Position numbers and translations under genes: made by a program. Below the pieces are notes generated by a model. That model saw only the letters and a program-made list of their open reading frames with translations. It did not search any database and was not told where the DNA came from. A stretch of 44,076 bases of DNA from NCBI RefSeq assembly GCF_900169785.1, contig NZ_FWER01000049.1, forward strand, positions 1-44,076, in the 5' to 3' direction. Positions 15,402 through 25,405 of the stretch are shown piece by piece; the stretch's first letter is position 1; every line of letters begins with the position of its first letter. This DNA is from Rhizobium sullae. GTDB lineage: Bacteria > Pseudomonadota > Alphaproteobacteria > Rhizobiales > Rhizobiaceae.

Positions 15402-18400
15402 ATGACAATTTCCATTCCGTCTCCAAGCCCATCGCGCGAATCCGAAGTCAAGCACATCGATCACAACGACTCGATCCGCTCGACCTACCTGTCGATCGAA
15501 GACATCAAGGCGATGGGTGAATTGGTCGCCCGCAAAGGCGTCGATTCGCTGCCGGCCTTCACCGCCTTCGATTTTTTTGCACGGCATAAGGAGAACGAGA
15601 AGGAAATCCTACGCGTGTACCGCACGACCGCGGCCGACGTAGAAGCGGGCGAGACAATCACGCCTGCCGCCGAATGGCTTCTCGATAACCACTATATCGT
15701 CGAAGAGGCAATTCAGGAGGTCCGCCGCGACTTCCCGCGGCGCTTCTATCGCGAACTGCCGACCATCGATGTCGATGGCGTGCAGGTACCGCGCACGCTG
15801 GTGCTCGCCTGGCTCTATGTCGCTCACACCCACAGCACCGTTTCACAGGAAAGTCTGACGGCGCTTGTCGATGGCTTCCAGTTGGGCGAGACGCTGCGCA
15901 TCGGTGAGCTCTGGGCTGTCCCATCCCTCGTCCGCTATGTTCTCGTCGAAAACCTCCGCCGTATTTCCAGCCGCGTTGAGCGTAGCCGGCGCATCCGCCG
16001 CCGTGCGAACGAGGCGGCCGATGAACTCGTGCGTTTGGACGATCCGGCGAAGGCTGCGGAATATCTGAGAACGCTGGAGCCGCTTGCCGAGGACAATACC
16101 TTCTCGACGCAGTTCCTCTATCGCATGCGCGACGGTTCGCAGGCGTCTAGCCTTGCGATCGCCTGGCTCGACGAGCGTCTGGAAATGCTCGGCCGTGATA
16201 CCGAAGAAGCGACGATGGCGGAGCACAGCCGCCTGTCCTCCGGCAATGTCACGATGGGCAACATCATCCGGAGCCTTCGCGAGATCGATGACGCGGAATG
16301 GTCGGTCTGGGTCGAGCAGGTCAGCCATGTCGACAAGCTGCTCTGGGAGAATTCCGATTACGGCATCCTCGATTCGGGATCACGCAACAAATACCGCAAG
16401 CAGATCGAAAAGCTCGCCAAGCGCTCACCGCTGACGGAAATGGAAGTCGCGCAGCTTGCGCTCGACATGACTAGCCAGGCGAGGGCGTCGGAGGAGCCGC
16501 AACCGCATGAGCCGAACGTCGGCGGCTATCTTGCCGGCACGCATAGGCCGAAGCTTGAGGAACGTGCCAATTATCGCCCGACCCTCGTCCAGCATTTTGT
16601 CCGAACTGTCCGCAAGTTCAATTGGCTGTCGATTGCTGTTCCCGTCATGCTGCTTACGATCATCGCGATGGCGATCGTCGGGCGGCTCATGGCCAATGCC
16701 GGCATGGGCACGCTGGAAATCGCCATATTGCTGATCATGTTCTCTCTTCCGGCATCGGAGGGAGCAACAGGTCTTTTCAATACCTTGCTGTCCTTCTTCG
16801 TGACGCCGTCGCGCCTTGTCGGCTACGAGTTCAAGGAAGGCATTCCGGAGGATGCGCGCACGCTGCTTGTCGTGCCATGCCTGATTTCGAACCGCGACAG
16901 CGTCGATGACCTGGTTCGCAATCTTGAGGTTCACTATCTCGCCAATCCGCGCGGCGAAATCTATTTCGCGCTGCTGAGCGACTGGCCGGACAGCGACGCC
17001 GAGGAGACGGCAAACGATCTCGAAGTGCTAGACTACGCCAGGCGCGAAATCGCCAATCTTTCGGCACGTTACGCCTATGACGGCAAAACGCGCTTCTATC
17101 TCCTGCATCGCCGCCGCCTCTACAACCCGTCCGAGGGTGTATGGATGGGCTGGGAGCGCAAGCGCGGCAAGCTGCATGAGCTGAACATGCTTTTGCGCGG
17201 CGACAGCGACACGACTTATCTGCCGGGCGCCAATATTGCTCCGGCTGGCGTTCAATATGTCATGACGCTTGATTCTGACACGCGCCTGATGCGCGATGCC
17301 GTGACCAAGCTTGTCGGCAAGCTCTACCATCCGATCAACCGTCCGGTGATCAATCCGAAGAGCGGCCGCGTCGAAAGCGGCTATGGCGTGTTGCAGCCGC
17401 GCGTGACCCCGTCGCTGACGACCGGAAAGGACGCTTCGGTCTTCCAGCGCGTCTTCTCCATCAATCGCGGTCTCGACCCTTATGTCTTCACCGTTTCCGA
17501 TGTCTACCAAGACCTCGCGGGCGAAGGCACGTTCACCGGCAAGGGCCTTTACCATGTCGATGCTTTTGAGACTTCTCTCAGGGGCCGTATCGATGAGAAT
17601 TCGGTGTTGAGCCACGACCTTCTCGAAGGCTCGATGGCGCGTTGCGCGCTCGTCACCGATCTGGAGCTCGTCGAAGACTTCCCGATCCGCTACGAAGTCG
17701 AGACGTCACGCCAGCATCGCTGGGCACGTGGCGACTGGCAGCTTCTGCCATATATGTTCAATCCGAAATACGGCGTCACCGCTCTCGGGCGCTGGAAGAT
17801 GTTCGATAATCTGCGCCGGTCGCTGACGCCGATCGCCTGGTTTTTCGCTTCCGTGCTCGGCTGGTATTTCATGGGCCCGCTTGGCGCACTCGTATGGCAG
17901 ATACTCCTGATCTTCTGCCTGTTCGTTGCGCCGACGCTGTCGCTCATCCACGGCATCATCCCGCGCACCAGCGATATCGTCGCACGGGCACATCTCTATA
18001 CCGTCTGGTCGGATATCCGCGCTGCGAACGCCCAAGTGGCCCTTCGTATCGTCTTCATTGCCGATACCGCTTGCATGATGGCCGATGCGATCGGCCGTTC
18101 GCTCTATCGTCTTCTCGTCAGCCATAAACTGATGCTGCAATGGCGTACCGCCGCCAGCGTTCAGGCGGGCGGGCAGGGAACAATCCTCTCCTACTACAGC
18201 GCCATGTGGCACGCTCCGGTGCTTGCGCTGCTCGCACTCGGTTTTGCGGCACTTCCCGGCGACAACGCATTTCTCGTCGGCATTCCGTTTTCCCTGTTGT
18301 GGATCCTTTCACCACTCGTTGCCTGGTATGTTAGCCAGTCAGCAGAAACCGAAGACCGGTTGGAAGTTGCCGATTCGGTATCGAGCGAGCTTAGAAAGAT

Positions 18401-21400
18401 CGCGCGCCGCACCTGGCGTTATTTTGAGACCTTCACCACGGCGGAACAGAACTACCTGCCGCCAGATAATATTCAGGAAACGCCGCACGTCATCGTCGCG
18501 AGCCGTACCTCGCCGACCAATATCGGTGTGTATCTGCTCTCGGTCGTTTCCGGCCGCCAGTTCGGCTGGTTTTCCTTCGAGGAAACGATCGAGCGGCTGG
18601 AGCAGACGATCGCCACCATCGACAAGATGGAGAAGTACCGTGGGCACCTCTTCAACTGGTACCACACCGACACGCTGCAGACGCTTGGGCCGCGATATGT
18701 TTCCGCTGTCGACAGCGGCAATCTCGCCGGCCACCTGATCGCAATTTCGTCTGCCTGCCGCAACTGGGCCGAGGCGCCTTCGGCGCATATGCAGGGCAAT
18801 CTCGACGGGGTCGGCGATACCGCCGGCATTCTCCGTGAAGTGCTCGCCGACCTGCCGGATGATCGCAAGACCGTCCGTCCGCTTCGCCGCCGTCTGGAAG
18901 AACGGATTGTCGGCTTCCAGAACGCGCTCGCAGCAGTCAAGCGCGAGCATGAGTTCGCTTCGATCCGCGTCATCAATCTTGCAGTTCTTGCGCGCGACAT
19001 CCAGAAACTTGCGGCAAACCTCGATCACGAGGTGAAGTCGGCGCTTAGCGGCGAACTAACGCGCTGGGCGGAGTCGCTCGTCAGAGTTTGCGAAGCGCAT
19101 ATTTCCGACAGCACATTCGACCTTTCGAATATCGACGCGTTGCGCCCGCGCCTGATTGCGCTTCGCGACAAGGCCCGCGATCTCGCCTTTTCGATGGACT
19201 TCAGCTTCCTCTTCCGTCCGGAACGCCGTCTTCTTTCGATCGGCTACCGTGTCGAAAGCGGCGAGCTCGATCAGGCCTGCTACGACCTCCTGGCGTCGGA
19301 ATGCCGTCTCACCAGCCTCTTCGGCATCGCGAAGGGCGACCTGCCGACGGAGCACTGGTATCGCCTCGGCCGCCAAGTCGTGCCGGTCGGTCCGCGCGGC
19401 GCTCTGGTCTCTTGGTCCGGCTCGATGTTCGAATATCTGATGCCGCCGCTCGTCATGCAGGAGCGCGGCGGGGGTATTCTCAATCAGACCAACAATCTGG
19501 TCGTGGTCGAGCAGATGAACTACGGACGCAAGCTCGGTATTCCGTGGGGCATTTCGGAAGCGGCCTTCAATGCTCGCGACCATAACCTCAACTATCAATA
19601 TACGAACTTCGGCGTGCCTACGCTCGGCCTGAAACGCGGTCTCGGCCACAATGCCGTCATCGCGCCCTATGCCTCGATTCTCGCCAGCCAATACGACCCG
19701 CGGTCGGCACTCGAAAATCTGCAGCGCCTGCGTAAGCTTGGTGCGCTCGGCAAGTTCGGATTCCATGACGCCGTCGACTTCACGCCGACCCGCGTGCCGG
19801 AAGGCAAGAAATGCGCAGTTGTCTATAACTACTATGCGCACCATCACGGCATGTCGATCGCGGCCGTCGCCAACGTCGCCTTTAACGGGCATCTGCGCGA
19901 ACTCTTCCATTCCGATCCGGTAATCGAAGCCGCCGAATTGCTGCTGCAGGAAAAGGCGCCGCGCGACATCCCCGTTATGAGCGGCAAGCACGAATCGGAT
20001 ACGCCCGCCAGCATCCAGGAAGACCTGTTGCGGCCGGAACTTCGCAAGATCGCCGATCCACTTTCGCGCGACCGCGAACTCGTGTTCCTGTCCAACGGTC
20101 ACTATTCGATGATGTTGACGGCGACCGGTGCCGGCTATGCGCGCTGGAACGGCCAGGCCGTTACCCGGTGGAAGGCAGACCCGACGGAAGACCGCTGGGG
20201 GAGCTTCATCTTCCTGCGTGATACGGCGACCAACGAATGGTGGTCCGCGACGGCCGAACCGAAAAGTGTCGAAGGTGAAAAGGTCAATGTGCTTTTCGCC
20301 GACGAAAAGGCGGAATTCACCAAGGTCGTTGGCGACCTCAGCAGCGAATTGGAATGCATTGTTGCGACTGAACACGATGCAGAAGGCCGCAGGCTGACGC
20401 TTGTGAATATGGGATCGGAAGACCGCTTCATCGAAGTTACCTCCTATCTGGAACCCGTGATCACGACCGACGATACGGACAATGCCCATCCGGCATTCGC
20501 GCGCATGTTCGTGAAGACGGAATTCGGCAAACGCGGCGACGCCATCCGTGCCGAGCGCAACAAACGCGATCCGGGCGAACCGAACATGAGCATTGCCCAT
20601 CTGATCGTTGATAGTGCCGGTCCTTCACGCCAGACGGAATTCGAGACCGATCGCCGCAAGTTCATCGGCCGCGGCCGCAGTCTCGCGGATGCCGCAGCTT
20701 TCGATCCCGGAGCGACCCTTTCGGGCACCGACGGCTTTACGCTCGATCCGATTCTTTCCCTTCGCCGCACGGTGCGTGTACCGGCCGGCAAGAAGGTCAG
20801 CGTGATCTTCTGGACCATCGTCGCCCCCAGCCGCGACGAAGTGGATAAGGCCGTCGCGCGCTATCGCCACGCCGATGCCTTCAACCATGAGCTCGTGCAG
20901 GCCTGGACACGTACGCAGGTGCAGATGCGCCACGTCGGCGTGACGTCGCAGCAGGCCGCCGCCTTTCAGTATCTCGGCCGGCATCTGGTCTATCCGGACA
21001 TGGATTTGCGCGCCGATGCCGCGGTAGTTCGCGCTGGCATGCACTCGCAATCGTCGCTGTGGCCGCTCGCGATCTCCGGCGACTTCCCGATCTTCATGTT
21101 GCGGATCGATGACGATATGGATCTTGACATCGTTCGCGAGGCATTGCTGGCGGAGGAATATTTGCGCTCGCGCGGCGTGACGGCCGATCTCGTCATCATG
21201 AATGAACGTGCATCCTCCTATGCGCAGGATATGCAGCACGCCGTCGACCAGATGTGCGAAAACGTGCGCCGCATCGGCCAGGCCGATGGTCTTCGGCAGC
21301 ATATCTTTGCCGTCCGGAAGGATTTGATGGAGGAGGCGACCTATCATGCACTGATGGCCACTTCGCGCGTCACCTTCCATGCGAAGAACGGCAAGGTTGT

Positions 21401-23918
21401 CGATCAGATCAACCGCGCCATCGCCCTTTCTGCGCCTTCCAAGGACGAAGTGCAGGAAATGGAACGCGAGCAGCGTAAGACTCCGGTCAAGCGCGTGGCG
21501 CGCGTCGTGAAGCCCAAGCCGCCGGCGCTTGCGATCGAGGAAGAAGGCGATCTCGACTTCTGGAACGGATTCGGTGGATTTGCACGCGACGGCCGCGAAT
21601 ATGTCGTCCGCCTTGCCGGCGGCACGGCGACGCCGCAGCCCTGGATCAACGTGATCTCGAACGACAAGTTCGGCTTCCACGTGTCTGCGGAAGGCGCGGG
21701 TTTCACCTGGAGCGTCAACTCGCGCGACTACCAGCTGACCTCGTGGTCGAATGATGCCGTCGTCAACCGCTCAGGCGAGGCGATTTACGTCACCGATCTG
21801 GAAACCGGCGCGCTGATGACGCCCTTTGCTGGGCTTTCGCAGCGGAGCGATGTCCGCTTCGAGGCACGCCATGGTCTCGGCTACTCCGTCTTCTCCAGCG
21901 AGCAGAACGACATCGCGCTGGAAGTGACGCAGACGGTCGATCGCCAGAGGCCGGTCAAGCTGCAGCGCGTCCGGTTGCGCAACATGGGCACTACGGCGCG
22001 CAAGCTGCGGCTCTATGGCTATGTCGAATGGGTTCTCGGCAATAATGCACAGCGCTCGGTGCCTTTCATACTCTCATCGAATGATGAGGAAACCGGCGCA
22101 CTCCTTGCCGCCAACCAGTACAGTATCGACTTCTCGAACCGCGTGTCCTTCTTTGCCGCCAGCGTGAAGCCGTCCAGCTTCACAACAAGCAGGCGCGAGT
22201 TCATCGGCAAGGCAGGTACGATCCAAGCTCCTCAGGCGCTCAAGCCATCCGTTGCACTTTCCGGCGCCACGGAACTTGACGGCGATCCGGCAGCGGCGCT
22301 CGCAATCGATATCGAAATCGGCGCCGGGGAAGAGCGTGACGTCACCTTCTTCCTGGGCGACACGGCATCGCGGGAAGAGGCCCAAACCTTGATCGCCGAG
22401 ATCCGCAAGACCTCCGTTGAGGACACCGTTCAGGCAAACCGCGATTTCTGGCAGAGCTTTACCGGCAAGGTTCAGATTTCGACGCCGAACCAGGCGATGA
22501 ACAATCTCGTCAATGCCTGGCTGCCGTATCAGAGCCTCGGCTGCCGCATCATGGCGCGGTCTGCCTTCTATCAGGCAAGCGGCGCTTTTGGCTTCCGCGA
22601 CCAGTTGCAGGATACGCTGGCTTTCGTGCTTCAGGAACCGTCGCTTGCGCGCAACCAGATCGTCAATGCTGCCTCGAGGCAGTTCCGCGAGGGCGATGTC
22701 CAGCATTGGTGGCTGCCGGGAACTGGCGCGGGTGTCCGCACACTGATCTCGGATGACGTGGTCTGGCTTGCCTATGCGATCCACCACTACTGCACCACAA
22801 CAGGCGACAAGAGCGTGCTCGACGAGGAACTTCCTTTCCTTGAAGGGCCGGCGCTGCTCGAAGGCCAGCACGACTCCTTCTATCGTCCGGAAGTCTCGGA
22901 CGACAAGGTCAGCATCTACGAGCATGCGGCATTGGCGCTCGATCTTGCGATCAAGCGCAAGGGGGCCAATGGCCTGCCGCTGATCATGGGGGGCGACTGG
23001 AACGACGGCATGAACCGGGTCGGTATCCATGGCCAAGGCACGAGCGTCTGGCTCGGCTGGTTCCTGGCCGGCGCGCTGCGGTCCTTCACGCCTTTTGCGG
23101 AAGAGCGGGGCGACACCGCCCGCGTCGAGCGCTGGACGAAACATCTCGTCGAATTGAAGAAGGCGCTCGAAACCGCCGGCTGGGATGGCGGTTATTACCG
23201 CCGAGGCACATTCGACGACGGTAGCCTGCTCGGTTCGAAGGAAAGCCTGGAATGCCAAATTGATTCGATCGCGCAATCCTGGAGCGTGCTTTCCGGCGAA
23301 GGCGATCCGGATCACGCGGTCAAGGCCATGGACGCGCTTCTGAACCGCCTCGTGGATAAGGAAGCACGGATCATCCGCCTGTTTACCCCGCCTTTTGCTA
23401 CGTCGGTCAGGGATCCGGGTTATATCAAGGCCTATCCTCCGGGCGTTCGCGAGAATGGCGGCCAGTATACGCATGCAGCCACTTGGGTGGTCATGGCGCT
23501 TGCTCAGCTCAACCGGGGTGACGAAGCGATGGCCTGTTTCGAACTCCTGAACCCGATCACCCATGCGCGCGACAAGGCATCGGCCGAGCACTATCGAGTC
23601 GAGCCCTACACCGTCGCTGCCGACGTCTACGGCGAAGGTGCGTTAAAGGGCCGCGGCGGCTGGACGTGGTATACGGGTTCCGCGGGCTGGCTCTATCGTG
23701 CCGCAGTCGAGGGGATTCTCGGTATCCGTTTGAAAAACGGAAAGCTTTTTGTTCGCCCGGCGCTGCCGAGTGGTTGGGACGGCTTTTCGGCAGAGATCGA
23801 ACACTCAGGTGTGAAATATCGCATTTCTGTCTCAAAATCGTCCCATCCGGACGGTTACACTTTGGAGATCAACGGCAGCGAAGTCGCCAATCCCCACGAG
23901 GGATATCCGGTCGGATAG
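15402..23918 (+). CDS. ndvB: Cyclic beta-1,2-glucan synthase
   Basis: Giant inner-membrane enzyme of 2,838 residues, close to the known rhizobial NdvB/ChvB length. It starts glucan chains on itself, elongates them from UDP-glucose, then trims and cyclises them into periplasmic cyclic glucans needed for osmoadaptation and host interaction. Layout: N-terminal cytoplasmic region (1-400), membrane spans at about 407-455, a GT84 transferase domain with D624-S-D626 and the Q771xxRW775 motif, more spans at about 813-860 and 934-980, then a long region with two GH94 N-terminal-like beta domains (near 1600 and 2100), and a C-terminal GH94 phosphorylase-like domain with DWNDGM at 2532-2537, which controls chain length. 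All motifs are intact. Export would need an NdvA ABC transporter, not in this window. Confidence 0.97.
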   Translation: MTISIPSPSPSRESEVKHIDHNDSIRSTYLSIEDIKAMGELVARKGVDSLPAFTAFDFFARHKENEKEILRVYRTTAADVEAGETITPAAEWLLDNHYIVEEAIQEVRRDFPRRFYRELPTIDVDGVQVPRTLVLAWLYVAHTHSTVSQESLTALVDGFQLGETLRIGELWAVPSLVRYVLVENLRRISSRVERSRRIRRRANEAADELVRLDDPAKAAEYLRTLEPLAEDNTFSTQFLYRMRDGSQASSLAIAWLDERLEMLGRDTEEATMAEHSRLSSGNVTMGNIIRSLREIDDAEWSVWVEQVSHVDKLLWENSDYGILDSGSRNKYRKQIEKLAKRSPLTEMEVAQLALDMTSQARASEEPQPHEPNVGGYLAGTHRPKLEERANYRPTLVQHFVRTVRKFNWLSIAVPVMLLTIIAMAIVGRLMANAGMGTLEIAILLIMFSLPASEGATGLFNTLLSFFVTPSRLVGYEFKEGIPEDARTLLVVPCLISNRDSVDDLVRNLEVHYLANPRGEIYFALLSDWPDSDAEETANDLEVLDYARREIANLSARYAYDGKTRFYLLHRRRLYNPSEGVWMGWERKRGKLHELNMLLRGDSDTTYLPGANIAPAGVQYVMTLDSDTRLMRDAVTKLVGKLYHPINRPVINPKSGRVESGYGVLQPRVTPSLTTGKDASVFQRVFSINRGLDPYVFTVSDVYQDLAGEGTFTGKGLYHVDAFETSLRGRIDENSVLSHDLLEGSMARCALVTDLELVEDFPIRYEVETSRQHRWARGDWQLLPYMFNPKYGVTALGRWKMFDNLRRSLTPIAWFFASVLGWYFMGPLGALVWQILLIFCLFVAPTLSLIHGIIPRTSDIVARAHLYTVWSDIRAANAQVALRIVFIADTACMMADAIGRSLYRLLVSHKLMLQWRTAASVQAGGQGTILSYYSAMWHAPVLALLALGFAALPGDNAFLVGIPFSLLWILSPLVAWYVSQSAETEDRLEVADSVSSELRKIARRTWRYFETFTTAEQNYLPPDNIQETPHVIVASRTSPTNIGVYLLSVVSGRQFGWFSFEETIERLEQTIATIDKMEKYRGHLFNWYHTDTLQTLGPRYVSAVDSGNLAGHLIAISSACRNWAEAPSAHMQGNLDGVGDTAGILREVLADLPDDRKTVRPLRRRLEERIVGFQNALAAVKREHEFASIRVINLAVLARDIQKLAANLDHEVKSALSGELTRWAESLVRVCEAHISDSTFDLSNIDALRPRLIALRDKARDLAFSMDFSFLFRPERRLLSIGYRVESGELDQACYDLLASECRLTSLFGIAKGDLPTEHWYRLGRQVVPVGPRGALVSWSGSMFEYLMPPLVMQERGGGILNQTNNLVVVEQMNYGRKLGIPWGISEAAFNARDHNLNYQYTNFGVPTLGLKRGLGHNAVIAPYASILASQYDPRSALENLQRLRKLGALGKFGFHDAVDFTPTRVPEGKKCAVVYNYYAHHHGMSIAAVANVAFNGHLRELFHSDPVIEAAELLLQEKAPRDIPVMSGKHESDTPASIQEDLLRPELRKIADPLSRDRELVFLSNGHYSMMLTATGAGYARWNGQAVTRWKADPTEDRWGSFIFLRDTATNEWWSATAEPKSVEGEKVNVLFADEKAEFTKVVGDLSSELECIVATEHDAEGRRLTLVNMGSEDRFIEVTSYLEPVITTDDTDNAHPAFARMFVKTEFGKRGDAIRAERNKRDPGEPNMSIAHLIVDSAGPSRQTEFETDRRKFIGRGRSLADAAAFDPGATLSGTDGFTLDPILSLRRTVRVPAGKKVSVIFWTIVAPSRDEVDKAVARYRHADAFNHELVQAWTRTQVQMRHVGVTSQQAAAFQYLGRHLVYPDMDLRADAAVVRAGMHSQSSLWPLAISGDFPIFMLRIDDDMDLDIVREALLAEEYLRSRGVTADLVIMNERASSYAQDMQHAVDQMCENVRRIGQADGLRQHIFAVRKDLMEEATYHALMATSRVTFHAKNGKVVDQINRAIALSAPSKDEVQEMEREQRKTPVKRVARVVKPKPPALAIEEEGDLDFWNGFGGFARDGREYVVRLAGGTATPQPWINVISNDKFGFHVSAEGAGFTWSVNSRDYQLTSWSNDAVVNRSGEAIYVTDLETGALMTPFAGLSQRSDVRFEARHGLGYSVFSSEQNDIALEVTQTVDRQRPVKLQRVRLRNMGTTARKLRLYGYVEWVLGNNAQRSVPFILSSNDEETGALLAANQYSIDFSNRVSFFAASVKPSSFTTSRREFIGKAGTIQAPQALKPSVALSGATELDGDPAAALAIDIEIGAGEERDVTFFLGDTASREEAQTLIAEIRKTSVEDTVQANRDFWQSFTGKVQISTPNQAMNNLVNAWLPYQSLGCRIMARSAFYQASGAFGFRDQLQDTLAFVLQEPSLARNQIVNAASRQFREGDVQHWWLPGTGAGVRTLISDDVVWLAYAIHHYCTTTGDKSVLDEELPFLEGPALLEGQHDSFYRPEVSDDKVSIYEHAALALDLAIKRKGANGLPLIMGGDWNDGMNRVGIHGQGTSVWLGWFLAGALRSFTPFAEERGDTARVERWTKHLVELKKALETAGWDGGYYRRGTFDDGSLLGSKESLECQIDSIAQSWSVLSGEGDPDHAVKAMDALLNRLVDKEARIIRLFTPPFATSVRDPGYIKAYPPGVRENGGQYTHAATWVVMALAQLNRGDEAMACFELLNPITHARDKASAEHYRVEPYTVAADVYGEGALKGRGGWTWYTGSAGWLYRAAVEGILGIRLKNGKLFVRPALPSGWDGFSAEIEHSGVKYRISVSKSSHPDGYTLEINGSEVANPHEGYPVG

Positions 23919-23950
23919 CAGCATTTTCCACGCTCACACTCCGGCGATTC

Positions 23951-23985
23951 GTTGCAGCCAAAAGGTGAAACTTTTTGGCTGCAAC
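23951..23985. terminator. Hairpin between ndvB and the OpgC-like gene
   Basis: A 13-bp perfect stem (arms 23951-23963 GTTGCAGCCAAAA and 23973-23985 TTTTGGCTGCAAC) around a 9-nt loop, 32 bases after the ndvB stop and 30 before the next start. The T-run is inside the right arm rather than after it, so it may be a weak terminator, an attenuator, or a stabilising element that sets the ratio of the two products. Confidence 0.5.
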
Positions 23986-24015
23986 TGCGTTTGCAGGTCA
24001 AACAGGAGAGACATC

Positions 24016-25251
24016 ATGGCGGCTACGCCGGAAAACGCCATCGGCGCTGAGCGCTTGTCCCAATCCGCAGCGCGGCCAGCGCGCGATACGAGGCTCGATG
24101 TTTTGCGCGGCCTTGCCCTCATCACGATTTTCATCAATCACGTTCCCGGCCAGATATTCGAATACGTGACGACGAAGAATTTCGGCTTCTCCGACGCTGC
24201 GGAAGCCTTTGTGCTGGTTTCGGGCATTGCGGTCGGACTCGCCTACGGCTCCGGCTTCAAGGTCGGGAAGCGGCTGGACACGGCGAAGAAGGCGATCAAG
24301 CGTGCCTTCACGCTCTATCTCGCCCATATGATTACGACCTTCATAACGCTCGCGCTGTTCATTTGCGGCGCCTGGTTGTTCCACCGGCCGGGATTATTGG
24401 TCGAAATCAATATCCTCGCCGTCTTGATGAACTTAACCGATGGAATACCCGCTCTGCTTCTGCTTGGTCACCAGATCGGCTACAACAACATACTGCCGAT
24501 GTACGGCGCCCTGATGCTCATGGTGCCAGTCATCTTGCTTCTGCACTCAGCCCATCCGCTGGTGGCGCTCGGTGTTTCGGGTGCTGTGTGGCTGCTTGCG
24601 GGCATCTATCAGATCGCGCCGCACAACATGCTCATCGCCGACTACTGGTTCCTCAATCCGCTCTCGTGGCAGTTCTTGTTCACGATCGGCGTTGTCGGCA
24701 TCATGCATGTAAAGCGCGGCGGCAAGCTGCCTCAGCATCCGGCGCTTTTCATTCTCGCATCGAGCTATGTGGCGCTGTCCTTCGCGTGGGTGGTCGGTCA
24801 GCTTTGGGATCTCGGAAATTCGCTTGCGGCGCTTGGCTTGCCGCCTGTCCTTACCGGTTTCGACAAGACTTTCCTGTCACTGCCGCGGCTGCTGCATGTG
24901 CTGGCGCTCAGCTACCTCATAATCAATATTCCCGTGCTATCTCGTATCCTGCGCCGTCCGTCCGATCATCCACTGACCATCATCGGCCGCCACTCGCTGA
25001 ATATTTTCGTCGCGGGAACAATCCTCGCGATGGCGGGTCAGGTGCTGCTCTACATTACTAATCACGACCAGATGATCGGTCCGCTCTTTGTTGTCGCAGG
25101 CATCTCGGGTCAGTTCGCTTATGCTTACCACCTCGAGCGCAAGCGCATCGACGGGAGCGCGAAGGCCAGGTCGATGGCGCGCAGCGCTTCCGTTCCCGTC
25201 GCCGTACGCGTTGGTGATGGCCCAAAGCTCTATCGGGACGGCCGGAAATAG
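24016..25251 (+). CDS. opgC: OpgC/Cgm-type membrane acyltransferase, glucan succinyl modifier
   Basis: Polytopic inner-membrane protein of 411 residues with about ten hydrophobic segments, matching the OpgC family. It opens with RLDVLRGLALITIFINHVPG and a following SDAAEAFVLVSGIAVGLAYG, both characteristic. OpgC in Rhodobacter and Cgm in Brucella add succinyl groups to periplasmic glucans. The position directly after ndvB makes substitution of cyclic beta-1,2-glucan its likely role. I chose ATG 24016 with CAGGAGAG upstream; the longer frame from 23965 starts within the hairpin. The family is clear; the transferred group is inferred. Confidence 0.88.
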   Translation: MAATPENAIGAERLSQSAARPARDTRLDVLRGLALITIFINHVPGQIFEYVTTKNFGFSDAAEAFVLVSGIAVGLAYGSGFKVGKRLDTAKKAIKRAFTLYLAHMITTFITLALFICGAWLFHRPGLLVEINILAVLMNLTDGIPALLLLGHQIGYNNILPMYGALMLMVPVILLLHSAHPLVALGVSGAVWLLAGIYQIAPHNMLIADYWFLNPLSWQFLFTIGVVGIMHVKRGGKLPQHPALFILASSYVALSFAWVVGQLWDLGNSLAALGLPPVLTGFDKTFLSLPRLLHVLALSYLIINIPVLSRILRRPSDHPLTIIGRHSLNIFVAGTILAMAGQVLLYITNHDQMIGPLFVVAGISGQFAYAYHLERKRIDGSAKARSMARSASVPVAVRVGDGPKLYRDGRK

Positions 25252-25272
25252 CCCACTTCTTTGCGATACTAG

Positions 25273-25303
25273 AACCGGCTGGCGGATCCGGCAGCCGGTT
25301 TTG
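25273..25303 (+). terminator. Rho-independent terminator after the OpgC-like gene
   Basis: Stem AACCGGCTG / CAGCCGGTT (25273-25281 and 25292-25300) with a 10-nt loop and a short T-run. It lies 21 bases after the stop and ends the ndvB-opgC unit. Confidence 0.7.
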
Positions 25304-25405
25304 ATCAATCGGCCGAGGGCAACGCCAGCCTGCGGTCGACAATTGACAATGGCGGGCCGGCTCTATCTGCACCCGCCTCAGATGCAATTGCTCGAGGAGA
25401 AATTC

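Noticed and set aside
19056..20600. 514-codon minus-strand frame inside ndvB
   Set aside because: ndvB is continuous and full length here; the antisense frame is a codon-bias shadow.
22074..23591. 505-codon minus-strand frame inside ndvB
   Set aside because: Same reason: it lies opposite the intact GH94 part of ndvB.
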